NCBI GenBank assembly: GCA_044349305.1
Contig: JBIKRF010000100.1
Location: 1-8,170, forward strand
DNA from: CAIZGX01 sp044349305
GTDB lineage: Bacteria > Bacteroidota > Bacteroidia > Flavobacteriales_D > Sanyastnellaceae
DNA: 8,170 bases
Direction: 5' to 3'
Below are positions 1-7,011 of this stretch, in pieces; positions within the stretch are counted from its first letter, which is position 1, and every line of letters starts with the position of its first letter. The notes under the pieces were generated by a model. It was not told the origin of the DNA and made no database searches. It worked only from the letters and a program-made list of their open reading frames with translations. A program made the translations under genes and the position numbers.

Positions 1-1
1 T

Positions 2-1174
2 GACGATGAAAAAGTTTCTTTACTTTATTCAAACCCTTCTACTCAAATTGGCGGAGAAATTTCATTCGCATTTTCGAATGAAAACAATCATTCTCGAAAA
101 GCAATACTATCCGCTCTTCAACCCGGAACCTTGTACACATTTTTTCTAAAAGGAAAAAACTATCAATCGAAAGTGTACGAGTTTACTACGCAAGAACTTT
201 GGCAATGGCGAAAAGACGCTCCCCCTTTTTCAATTGCATTCGGAAGTTGCACCTACGTAAACGACACTGAATTCGATCGCCCAGGCAAACCATACGGGCA
301 AACTGACTCCATATTCAATGTCATTTCATCTCTCAAACCCAATGCAATGATCTGGGGCGGAGACAACATATACTTGCGCGAAGGCGACTTTGAAACCCAA
401 ACCAATTTGGAGAATCGCTACATCAAAGCACGTGAGATTCCTTCCATTCGCAAACTACTTTCCACGTGTCCGCAATACGCCGTTTGGGATGATCATGACT
501 TTGGTCCGAATGACAGTCACTCTTCCTTTCAATATAAAAAAGAGAGTTTGGCCGCATTCAAAGAAATGTGGGGTAATTCAAATTATGGTTTTCCAAAAAA
601 TGAAAACAACTGCATCACTGGAAAAGTGACTATAAACGATGTCGATTTATACTTATTGGACAATCGCAGTTTCAGAATTCCACCGGGGACCGAAGGCGTT
701 ACCCCACAAATGCTCGGCAAAGAACAGATTCAATGGCTCATTGAGGATCTAAAATCAAGCAAAGCTTCTTTCAAACTTATTGCGGTTGGCAGTCAGGTTC
801 TTTCGTCTGTTGCCGACTTTGAGAATTACGCGAACTACGTAGAAGAAAGAAATTACTTGCTCAATCTTCTTGCGAAGAATAACATTAAAAATGTTGTTTT
901 CTTGACAGGCGACAGACATTTCTCTGAGCTCTCCGAGCTAAAGCTCAGTGGCAACATTCGTGTTTTAGATATCACCGCTTCTCCCTTAGCTAGCAAGCCA
1001 TACAGCAACAGCAAGGAAATAAATTCCAATCGTGTTGAAGGAACTTTTGTTGGAGAACAGAATTTCGCCCTCATTTCATTTATTGGCACTGCGAAAGAAA
1101 GAACATTGAATATTGATCTCATCAATAAAAATGGAAAATCGTGTTGGAAAAAATCCTACGCGATAGAGAAGTAA
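2..1174 (+). CDS. PhoD-like metallophosphatase, 5'-truncated by window edge
   Basis: This is a PhoD-family calcineurin-like phosphoesterase, a metal-dependent phosphomonoesterase or phosphodiesterase usually exported to the periplasm or outer surface. The frame is open from base 2 with no stop, so the gene starts left of the window; a TTG at 131 lies inside the N-terminal beta-sandwich domain (PGTLYTFFLKG, then EFTT) and is not the start. About 390 residues are visible. Numbering from base 2, I see FGSC (80-83), the metal-ligand block WGGDNIY (118-124), the PhoD hallmark WDDHDFGPND (162-171) and a C-terminal TGDRHFSEL (302-310). All expected metal-binding blocks are present, so the enzyme is probably active. 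The missing N-terminus should carry the signal peptide and the rest of the first domain. The substrate cannot be read from sequence; alkaline phosphatase or phosphodiesterase activity is the family default. The next gene follows after 71 nt in the same direction, with no clear terminator between. Confidence 0.9.
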   Translation, partial: DDEKVSLLYSNPSTQIGGEISFAFSNENNHSRKAILSALQPGTLYTFFLKGKNYQSKVYEFTTQELWQWRKDAPPFSIAFGSCTYVNDTEFDRPGKPYGQTDSIFNVISSLKPNAMIWGGDNIYLREGDFETQTNLENRYIKAREIPSIRKLLSTCPQYAVWDDHDFGPNDSHSSFQYKKESLAAFKEMWGNSNYGFPKNENNCITGKVTINDVDLYLLDNRSFRIPPGTEGVTPQMLGKEQIQWLIEDLKSSKASFKLIAVGSQVLSSVADFENYANYVEERNYLLNLLAKNNIKNVVFLTGDRHFSELSELKLSGNIRVLDITASPLASKPYSNSKEINSNRVEGTFVGEQNFALISFIGTAKERTLNIDLINKNGKSCWKKSYAIEK

Positions 1175-1190
1175 AAAACTTAATCCTTTA

Positions 1191-1224
1191 TTTGCGAATA
1201 GTTTAGTTGGATTTCGTATCTTTA
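1191..1224 (+). promoter_or_regulatory. Candidate Bacteroidota promoter for the START-like gene
   Basis: TTTG at 1191-1194 and TATCTTTA at 1217-1224 are separated by 22 bases. This fits the Bacteroidota primary-sigma pattern (TTG, about 17-23 bases, TAnnTTTG) with one mismatch, the last base being A instead of G. It would give a leader of roughly 15-20 nt before the ATG at 1246. It is a motif match only, in AT-rich sequence where chance hits are common. Confidence 0.35.
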
Positions 1225-1245
1225 AAACACCTTTACAAGTTTTAT

Positions 1246-1626
1246 ATGAGCAAAATTCAATTTGAAATAGAATATCTCGTGCATAGCTCTGCACATATCT
1301 TATACAATTGCATTAGTAATCCAAGTAGCCTTGAAGAATGGTTCGCCGATTCGGTGAATCAAAAAGGTGAATCTTTTCAATTCAAATGGGATGACGAAGA
1401 AAGAAAAGCAAAGCTCTTATCTTCTAAAAAAAATCAGTTCATTCGCTGGCAGTGGGACGAGTCCGAATATGCGAATACTTTCTTTGAAATGCGCATTAAG
1501 ATTGATGAAATGACCAATGAAGTGGCTTTAATCATTACCGATTTCTGCGAGTCAGGCGATGAGGAAGATGCTCGAATGCTTTGGGATTTAGCCATTGACG
1601 ACTTGCACCGCGTCATAGGAAGATAA
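1246..1626 (+). CDS. START-like (AHSA1-related) domain protein
   Basis: This is a 126-residue cytoplasmic protein of the small Bacteroidota START-like family related to AHSA1/SRPBCC helix-grip folds, which hold hydrophobic ligands in a central cavity. The ligand and role of this subfamily are not known to me. Visible features are an N-terminal strand (SKIQFEIEYLV), the conserved LEEWFAD (29-35), FQFKWDD (44-50), a FIRWQW strand (65-70), FFEMRIKIDEMT (79-90), LIITDF (95-100) and a long C-terminal helix with an acidic start and MLWD (111-114). The length is that of one complete domain. I start at ATG 1246 because the homology-like sequence begins there; the upstream in-frame TTG at 1207 would add 13 residues overlapping the candidate promoter. 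There is no signal peptide or membrane segment. It sits alone between the phosphatase and the GWxTD gene, 53 nt upstream of the latter. Confidence 0.8.
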   Translation: MSKIQFEIEYLVHSSAHILYNCISNPSSLEEWFADSVNQKGESFQFKWDDEERKAKLLSSKKNQFIRWQWDESEYANTFFEMRIKIDEMTNEVALIITDFCESGDEEDARMLWDLAIDDLHRVIGR

Positions 1627-1666
1627 TCAATTCAATTTCTTATTATTTTTTTCTTCGTTTCGTTCG

Positions 1667-1674
1667 CATCTTTG
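1667..1674 (+). promoter_or_regulatory. -7-like element abutting the GWxTD gene start
   Basis: CATCTTTG matches TAnnTTTG except at its first base and ends 5 nt before the ATG at 1680. If used, transcription would begin at or next to the A of the ATG, giving a leaderless mRNA. No TTG is visible 17-23 bases upstream (that stretch is T-rich), which weakens the call. Confidence 0.4.
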
Positions 1675-1679
1675 CAACC

Positions 1680-3140
1680 ATGAGACAAATACTTCTCTTT
1701 ATTTCATGTTTGTTGCTCTCTTTGAATTCATTCGCAATTCGCGTATTCATTGACCACCAAACTTTTTATAATTCTGAAACAGGTCCCTACCTTGAAGTTG
1801 TTTTTTCCTTTGAAGGGAAATCCATGAAGACGGTTAAGAATAAAGACGGACAATACATCGCTCAAGCCAAATGCAATGTCTTCCTTTCTCAAGGAACGAA
1901 AGTCTTTCAATTTGCTAAATTCAACGCAAGCAGCACACCATCTATTCTGCCGAAAGCAACCGATTTCATGTCCGTAGAAAGATTTCCATTAGCAGACGGA
2001 ACTTACCAACTTTCAATAGAAATTTCAGATGCGAACGACTCGCTCTCTGCTCCACTCATTCACAATGAAACCATTGAAATTTCTCATCTTTCCGAAGGGT
2101 GCTTCTTTTCAGACATCGCATTTGTAAGTGCTTTCACGAATACCATACAAGAGAACGCTTTCAGCAAGGCCGGCTATGATCTAATCCCTTATGTCTCGAA
2201 CTACTACCCGACTTCTTTAGACGGATTAATTTTATATGCTGAACTCTACAACTCAAGAAAACTTCTAGGAAAAAAAATAAGTTTCGCATATAGCATTGGC
2301 CTCTCAGATGCACTTCAAAACGAAATACCAAATACCAAAAGAATCATTCGTGCGGAAGCTGATGAGGTACTTCCTATCCTTCACACCATTGACATTAGCA
2401 ATCTAATTTCTGGAGATTACAAAGTGAAGTTAGAAATGCTCGATCGTGAAGGGAAAGTTGTTTGCACCCAGTTTCGTAATTTCACAAGAAATAAAATATT
2501 GGAAGACTCCTATGCGCCACCAAGCAGTATGGACATTTCTAACACATTTGTATCGAGATATACAAACAGTGACTCGCTGTACGCGCACATCCAGTCCTGC
2601 TTGCCTATAGCAGAAAGCGTTGAACGAAATACAATCGACAACATTTTAAGTAAAGCCGATTTCAAAACTCGTCAAAGCTTTATGTACACTTTTTGGTACA
2701 GAAGAAATTCAGCAAATCCTGAAAATGCATGGAACGAATATTACAAAGAAGTACTTGCTGTTCAAAAAGAATTCGGAACGAAAATTAAAGCGGGCTGGCA
2801 AACAGACCGCGGACGTGTATATCTTCAATATGGTAAACCAAGTACACGAATCGTTCGAAACAACGACCCTGATTATTGGCCTTTCGAAATTTGGCACTAC
2901 TACACCACTAACACAGGTATGCGCGACAGAAGATTTCTTTTCTATAACACCTCGTTGAATTACGACATGGAACTTCTTCATTCTGACATTCCAAATGAAA
3001 CAAGAAACTATGATTGGAAAAACCTCGTGCGTTCAAGGCAAATGAACGACCCCGCAAATACAGGTAGAATTGGCAACAATCAAAACAGAGACCCATACAG
3101 CGGTGACGAACTCGAAGATCTCTGGTACAATCCGCATTAA
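1680..3140 (+). CDS. GWxTD domain-containing exported protein
   Basis: This is a 486-residue exported protein of the GWxTD family, known mainly from Bacteroidota and relatives; the family's biochemical function is not established. Residues 1-19 form a signal peptide (RQILLFISCLLLSLNSFA) with a plausible signal peptidase I site after SFA; there is no lipobox cysteine. The middle (about 20-270) is strand-rich, beta-sandwich-like sequence. The C-terminal part holds the family signature GWQTDRGRVYLQYGKP (372-387) followed by PFEIWHYY (401-408) and an F-rich strand (RRFLFYN, 417-423). A charged, N-rich tail ends in LWYNPH. The length is typical and the gene looks intact. The glycosyltransferase gene begins 4 nt after its stop and ComEC follows, so the three are likely co-transcribed from the -7-like box ahead of this gene. 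A cell-envelope role is inferred only from the signal peptide. Confidence 0.88.
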   Translation: MRQILLFISCLLLSLNSFAIRVFIDHQTFYNSETGPYLEVVFSFEGKSMKTVKNKDGQYIAQAKCNVFLSQGTKVFQFAKFNASSTPSILPKATDFMSVERFPLADGTYQLSIEISDANDSLSAPLIHNETIEISHLSEGCFFSDIAFVSAFTNTIQENAFSKAGYDLIPYVSNYYPTSLDGLILYAELYNSRKLLGKKISFAYSIGLSDALQNEIPNTKRIIRAEADEVLPILHTIDISNLISGDYKVKLEMLDREGKVVCTQFRNFTRNKILEDSYAPPSSMDISNTFVSRYTNSDSLYAHIQSCLPIAESVERNTIDNILSKADFKTRQSFMYTFWYRRNSANPENAWNEYYKEVLAVQKEFGTKIKAGWQTDRGRVYLQYGKPSTRIVRNNDPDYWPFEIWHYYTTNTGMRDRRFLFYNTSLNYDMELLHSDIPNETRNYDWKNLVRSRQMNDPANTGRIGNNQNRDPYSGDELEDLWYNPH

Positions 3141-3144
3141 TGAA

Positions 3145-4185
3145 ATGAAACGCGCGAAAAACATTGCCGTTGTTATTCTTAATTGGAACGGAGCAAAATA
3201 TCTTAAACGTTTTTTACCATCTGTAATCTCGAACTCTCCCGAAGCAGATGTTATTGTCATTGACAATTGCTCATCTGATGATTCTGTTCAACTTTTGAAG
3301 ACTGAATTTGAAAATGTTCAAGCCGTTGTTCTCGACAAAAACTACGGGTTTGCAGAAGGTTACAACAGGGGATTGCAAAATTTAGATTACGAGTATCTTG
3401 TTTTGTTGAACAGCGATGTTGAAGTTCCCGAGAATTGGCTCGCTCCGCAAATTACCTATCTCAATTCAGACCCGAAACTTGTCGCATGTGCTCCGCTTAT
3501 TTTAAGTTATGCCGAACAAGACTGCTTTGAATATGCAGGTGCCGCCGGAGGATACCTCGATAAAGATGGATTTGCCTTTTGTGCTGGGAGAATCTTTTAT
3601 GCGTTCGAAAAAAACACCGGTCAATACAACACAAACCGCGAAGTCTTTTGGGCCAGTGGAGCCGCTCTGACCATTAAATCTTCCGCATGGAAAGAAGTTA
3701 ACGGATTCGACGGAACCTTTTTCGCTCACATGGAAGAAATAGACTTGTGCTGGAGATTGAAAAATCGCGGATACAAAATTGGGGTTTGTGGCGAGGCTAA
3801 AGTGTATCACATTGGCGGAGGAACTTTAGACCGTCAAAGTTCTTTTAAAACCTACCTCAACTTTAGAAACAATCTTTTTCTCTTGTTGAAGAATCACCGT
3901 TCTTCTGCCCTATTGCCTTTCATTTTAAGAAGAATGATTTTAGATGGAATTGCAGGCATTCGCTTTTTAACTGAAGGAAATTTCGCTTATTTCTTCGCAG
4001 TACTCAAAGCACATTTTCACTTCTACTCGAAATTTTTCTACTACATCAAGCTTCGAAACACAGAAAAAAAATTCTGGAAAACACCCAATTTATGCGGCCA
4101 ATACCGAGGCAGCATCTTGGTTTCCTTCTTTTTGAAGCATAAGCATAATTTTCAGCAATTAGATTCCAAGCTACTTTCCGAATAA
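3145..4185 (+). CDS. Family 2 glycosyltransferase (rhamnosyltransferase-like)
   Basis: This is a 346-residue GT2 (GT-A fold) glycosyltransferase that transfers a sugar from a nucleotide donor to a glycan or lipid acceptor, probably at the cytoplasmic face of the inner membrane in surface polysaccharide synthesis. Motifs in order: AVVILNWNG (8-16), VIVIDNCSSDDS (36-47), NYGFAEGYNRGL (66-77), the DxD-equivalent LLNSDVEVP (87-95), WASGAALTIK (169-178), and the acceptor and catalytic region FFAHMEEIDLCWRLKNRGY (192-210), then YHIGGGT (221-227). A basic, aromatic C-terminal stretch (about 240-305) may be membrane-associated. This resembles WbbL/RfbF-like rhamnosyltransferases, but donor and acceptor cannot be assigned. 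I chose ATG 3145: the GT fold starts there and it lies 4 nt after the preceding stop. A longer in-frame start at 3070 would add 25 unrelated residues inside the upstream gene. No Shine-Dalgarno is visible, so translational coupling is likely. Confidence 0.9.
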   Translation: MKRAKNIAVVILNWNGAKYLKRFLPSVISNSPEADVIVIDNCSSDDSVQLLKTEFENVQAVVLDKNYGFAEGYNRGLQNLDYEYLVLLNSDVEVPENWLAPQITYLNSDPKLVACAPLILSYAEQDCFEYAGAAGGYLDKDGFAFCAGRIFYAFEKNTGQYNTNREVFWASGAALTIKSSAWKEVNGFDGTFFAHMEEIDLCWRLKNRGYKIGVCGEAKVYHIGGGTLDRQSSFKTYLNFRNNLFLLLKNHRSSALLPFILRRMILDGIAGIRFLTEGNFAYFFAVLKAHFHFYSKFFYYIKLRNTEKKFWKTPNLCGQYRGSILVSFFLKHKHNFQQLDSKLLSE

Positions 4186-4197
4186 AATCGAAAAATC

Positions 4198-6141
4198 ATG
4201 CTCGCCTTTCTTCGTAGAGCGCCTCTGGTGCTTATCTGTCTTTTCTTCGTTTCAGGAATTGTTCTGTCTTTTGAATTTGACTTTCATTCAATCGAATTCA
4301 GTTATCCGTTTTTCCTTTTACTCGCAATCGCCATATGGTTAAACCTGAAAAGAAAATTTCCATTTATTCAAACAGTCGTAATTCTAATGGTCTCTTTTCT
4401 ATTTGGAAGTATTACCGTCATTAATTTTAAAAACAGATCATTTGATTTACCCAAAGGAGAACTTCAAGTTGAATTTTACATTGAAAAAAAACTTCGTGCG
4501 AACCAATACATTGGAACCTTTGCTGCACACGATTTTCTGGTTGAAATTGAAAACAACGACTCGCTTCAAACCAGCGACGAACTCCTGGTTATCGGTGAAT
4601 TTCAGGAAATAGCACCGCCAAAACTCCCTTGGCTTTTCAACCAAAAAAAACAAATGCTCGCCAATGGCATCACACATGAACTTCAAGTTACACAGGTCAT
4701 TAATAAAGCTGAAACACAAGAAAACCACACACAATTCCTTCCTCAAAAAATACAATCACAACTTCAAAAAAAAATAACTTCAGCAATTCCAGACTCAGCC
4801 GCTGCGGCAATACTATCTGCACTCTTGCTCGGAGAAACGAGTCTTCTCTCAAAAGACATTACAGCAGACTATTCAGTTGCGGGAGTGGTACATATACTTG
4901 CTGTATCAGGCATGCATGTCGCGCTTATCTACGAACTCATTCTTTTCATTTTAAAATTGGTTTTTAGAAAGAAGCGTAAATGGCTAACCTTTGTTCTAGC
5001 CATGACATTGCTCTGGGGATATGGCGCAATAACCGGATTCTCGGCTAGCGTAGTTCGAGCGTGTTGCATGTTCTCGTTTTTCGTTTTGTCTGACTGCTTC
5101 CTACTATCTAGAAATACCGGCAACACCATTGCTGGATCTTCACTACTCATACTCTATTTCCAGCCCTATCTTATTTACAACCTAGGATTCCTTCTTTCCC
5201 TTTCAGCTGTTCTCGGCATTGTACTGATTCATCCGCTTATAATGCGGGCATGCTATACCGAAAACAAAATCGGATATTACCTTATCTCTTCCACGAGCAT
5301 AACGTTATCTGCAACATTAACTACATTGCCAATTACCCTTTATATCTTCCACTCCTTCCCCTCCTATTTCATTTTAGCGAATCTGATTCTCGTTCCTTGG
5401 TCAACTATCATCATGTATTTAGGCATCGCATTCATGTTCTTTTCCGAAATTCCATTAATTGGAAATTTCGTCACCTTATTGCTCAATACCACAACTACTT
5501 CCATGAATCAATTCATACACCTGATTCATCTCTTGCCCAATGCTCAAATCTCAAAAATTAATTTCAATCAAAACCAGCTCTTCCTCGCTTATCTGATAAT
5601 TCTATCCATAACACTGTTTGTGTTTTTCAAACGGAAACAGACGCTCCATTTAGCTGGAATTTCATTGTTGTTATTTATTTTTTCTTGCTATGTACCTCCT
5701 GCTAAATCAAATCTTCTGTTCACTTATTACCAATCCAATTTGCTCTTGATCGCAAATGAAAAGGAAATGATTTTGGCTTGCGACATTGACACAATATCTC
5801 AAAAATATTTAAGCAAATTACATTTATGGAAATGTCAGCAAAACCGAGCTTCACAAAACATCCGAACTGTCCCCTTCCCTACTTATTTCGAATTGAATGA
5901 ATATGGAAAAATCACTTCCATAGGAACTATTCAATCGAGGAAAAAACCTGAAATATTACTGCTCAATGAAGCGCTGAAAAAGAGAGTTGTTGATTCAATC
6001 TTCATCAAAGAATTTCAAAGCGAAATAACGCTCATCGGCAAAGGAGTTTCAAAAAAGAAAAGAGCATACATTGAATCAATTCTGAATGAAAGAAACATTT
6101 CATTTCAAGACTTACAAAGCCAACCGTTCATTCTAAAATAA
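4198..6141 (+). CDS. comEC: ComEC/Rec2-type DNA uptake channel lacking the beta-lactamase domain
   Basis: This is a 647-residue polytopic inner-membrane protein of the ComEC/Rec2 family, the channel that passes single-stranded DNA into the cytoplasm during natural transformation. N-terminal membrane segments lie at about 9-26, 36-50 and 55-75, followed by a soluble DUF4131/OB-like region (about 85-175). The Competence domain begins near 200, with LLLGETSLL (209-217) and the family signature HILAVSGMHVALI (232-244), then GFSASVVRACC (280-290) and a run of hydrophobic helices to about 500. The last 147 residues hold only one histidine and no HxHxDH block, so the metallo-beta-lactamase domain found in Bacillus ComEC is absent as a functional unit. 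To my knowledge this short form is usual in Bacteroidota. The start is ATG 4198, 12 nt after the glycosyltransferase stop, with no Shine-Dalgarno. No other competence genes are in the window, so DNA uptake is inferred from the family. Confidence 0.9.
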   Translation: MLAFLRRAPLVLICLFFVSGIVLSFEFDFHSIEFSYPFFLLLAIAIWLNLKRKFPFIQTVVILMVSFLFGSITVINFKNRSFDLPKGELQVEFYIEKKLRANQYIGTFAAHDFLVEIENNDSLQTSDELLVIGEFQEIAPPKLPWLFNQKKQMLANGITHELQVTQVINKAETQENHTQFLPQKIQSQLQKKITSAIPDSAAAAILSALLLGETSLLSKDITADYSVAGVVHILAVSGMHVALIYELILFILKLVFRKKRKWLTFVLAMTLLWGYGAITGFSASVVRACCMFSFFVLSDCFLLSRNTGNTIAGSSLLILYFQPYLIYNLGFLLSLSAVLGIVLIHPLIMRACYTENKIGYYLISSTSITLSATLTTLPITLYIFHSFPSYFILANLILVPWSTIIMYLGIAFMFFSEIPLIGNFVTLLLNTTTTSMNQFIHLIHLLPNAQISKINFNQNQLFLAYLIILSITLFVFFKRKQTLHLAGISLLLFIFSCYVPPAKSNLLFTYYQSNLLLIANEKEMILACDIDTISQKYLSKLHLWKCQQNRASQNIRTVPFPTYFELNEYGKITSIGTIQSRKKPEILLLNEALKKRVVDSIFIKEFQSEITLIGKGVSKKKRAYIESILNERNISFQDLQSQPFILK

Positions 6142-6144
6142 GAA

Positions 6145-6152
6145 TACCTTTG
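6145..6152 (+). promoter_or_regulatory. Perfect -7 element abutting the HMG-CoA lyase start
   Basis: TACCTTTG is an exact match to TAnnTTTG and ends 4 nt before the ATG at 6157, just after the ComEC stop (6139-6141). This spacing places transcription start at or beside the ATG, suggesting a leaderless message independent of the upstream operon. No TTG lies at the expected -33 distance, inside the comEC 3' end. Confidence 0.5.
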
Positions 6153-6156
6153 TATT

Positions 6157-7011
6157 ATGAACGGCGAACTGTATTTAACCGAGTGTCCCCGCGATGCCAT
6201 GCAAGGCATAGCCAACTTTATTCCTACCGAAAAAAAAGTTCAGTACTTGAATCACTTGTTGTCCCTCGGATTTGACCGATTAGACTTTGGATCTTTTGTA
6301 AGTGAAAAAGCAATTCCTCAATTGAAAGACACGCGCGAAGTATTGGCCCAATTAAATAATTCGTCAACAAAACTGTTGGCTATCGTTGCGAATGAGCGCG
6401 GTGCAGATGAGGCGCTAAGCCACGAGCGTATCGAGTTTATTGGCTATCCTTTTTCAATCAACAACACCTTTCAAGTTCGAAATACCGGTAAGAGCATAGA
6501 AGAGAGTCTTATTGTTTTGGAGGCTATTCAAAAGAAAACGGAAGCGAGAAACAAAAAGCTCGTTGTGTATTTGAGTATGGCATTCGGAAACCCCTATAAT
6601 GAAATTTGGAATGAAGAAATTCCTACAGGGCTTTCTCAGCGATTGGTAGATGACTTTGGAATTTCGGAAATCATGATGTCAGACACAATCGGAAGTGCAA
6701 CGCCAGAAAGTATCAAGCAATTATTCCAAGCATCACAATCGCTTTCGAATTGCGCTGTTGGAGCTCATCTTCATTCTCGTTATGACAATGCATTGATTAA
6801 AATCCAATCAGCATACGACAACGGGTGTCACAGATTCGACGGTGCTTTCGGCGGATTTGGCGGATGTCCAATGGCAAAAGATGAATTGGTTGGGAATATG
6901 CCTACTGAATTATTGTTGCAGTTTTCAGAAACACAATTGAATGACATGCGCGTTTCCTCTGACACAATTTCCGAAACTCTTTTGTTGTCGAGTCAAACCA
7001 TGAATCATTAA
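6157..7011 (+). CDS. Hydroxymethylglutaryl-CoA lyase
   Basis: This is a 284-residue TIM-barrel lyase of the HMGL-like/DRE-TIM family that cleaves 3-hydroxy-3-methylglutaryl-CoA to acetoacetate and acetyl-CoA, the last step of leucine breakdown, in the cytoplasm. Its motifs are TECPRDAMQG (8-17), with the catalytic Arg12-Asp13 pair; DFGSFVSEKAIPQLKD (43-58); the SDTIGSATP loop (175-183); the metal-binding GAHLHSRYD (202-210, His204 and His206); and FGGFGGCPMAKDELVGNMPTE (231-251), whose Cys237 matches the catalytic cysteine of the HMG-CoA lyase signature. Asp43 stands where the human enzyme has Glu72; I recall this as normal for Bacteroidota members. The length is slightly short for the family but the barrel looks complete. 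Bacterial homologues are called mvaB or yngG. No other leucine-pathway gene is adjacent. The stop overlaps the convergent reductase stop by 4 bp. Confidence 0.9.
   Translation: MNGELYLTECPRDAMQGIANFIPTEKKVQYLNHLLSLGFDRLDFGSFVSEKAIPQLKDTREVLAQLNNSSTKLLAIVANERGADEALSHERIEFIGYPFSINNTFQVRNTGKSIEESLIVLEAIQKKTEARNKKLVVYLSMAFGNPYNEIWNEEIPTGLSQRLVDDFGISEIMMSDTIGSATPESIKQLFQASQSLSNCAVGAHLHSRYDNALIKIQSAYDNGCHRFDGAFGGFGGCPMAKDELVGNMPTELLLQFSETQLNDMRVSSDTISETLLLSSQTMNH

Noticed and set aside
131..133. TTG as start of the phosphatase gene
   Set aside because: The frame is open to the left edge and the upstream residues continue the same N-terminal domain, so the gene is cut by the window.
924..948. CTGAGCT/AGCTCAG inverted repeat in the phosphatase gene
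   Set aside because: It has 7-bp arms and an 11-nt loop, lies within coding sequence (S-E-L-S-E-L-K-L-S), has no T-run, and is best explained by Glu-Leu codon repetition.
1207..1245. Longer TTG start for the START-like protein
   Set aside because: The 13 extra residues overlap a candidate promoter and precede the domain's first strand; ATG 1246 gives a normal domain length.
2709..2981. Opposite-strand open frame inside the GWxTD gene
   Set aside because: It is a shadow of a well-supported coding frame and has no recognisable domain; the same holds for the other short antisense and out-of-frame open frames.
3070..3144. Longer start for the glycosyltransferase, inside the GWxTD gene
   Set aside because: The 25 extra residues show no GT2 similarity and would overlap the upstream gene by 71 bp; ATG 3145 lies 4 nt after its stop.
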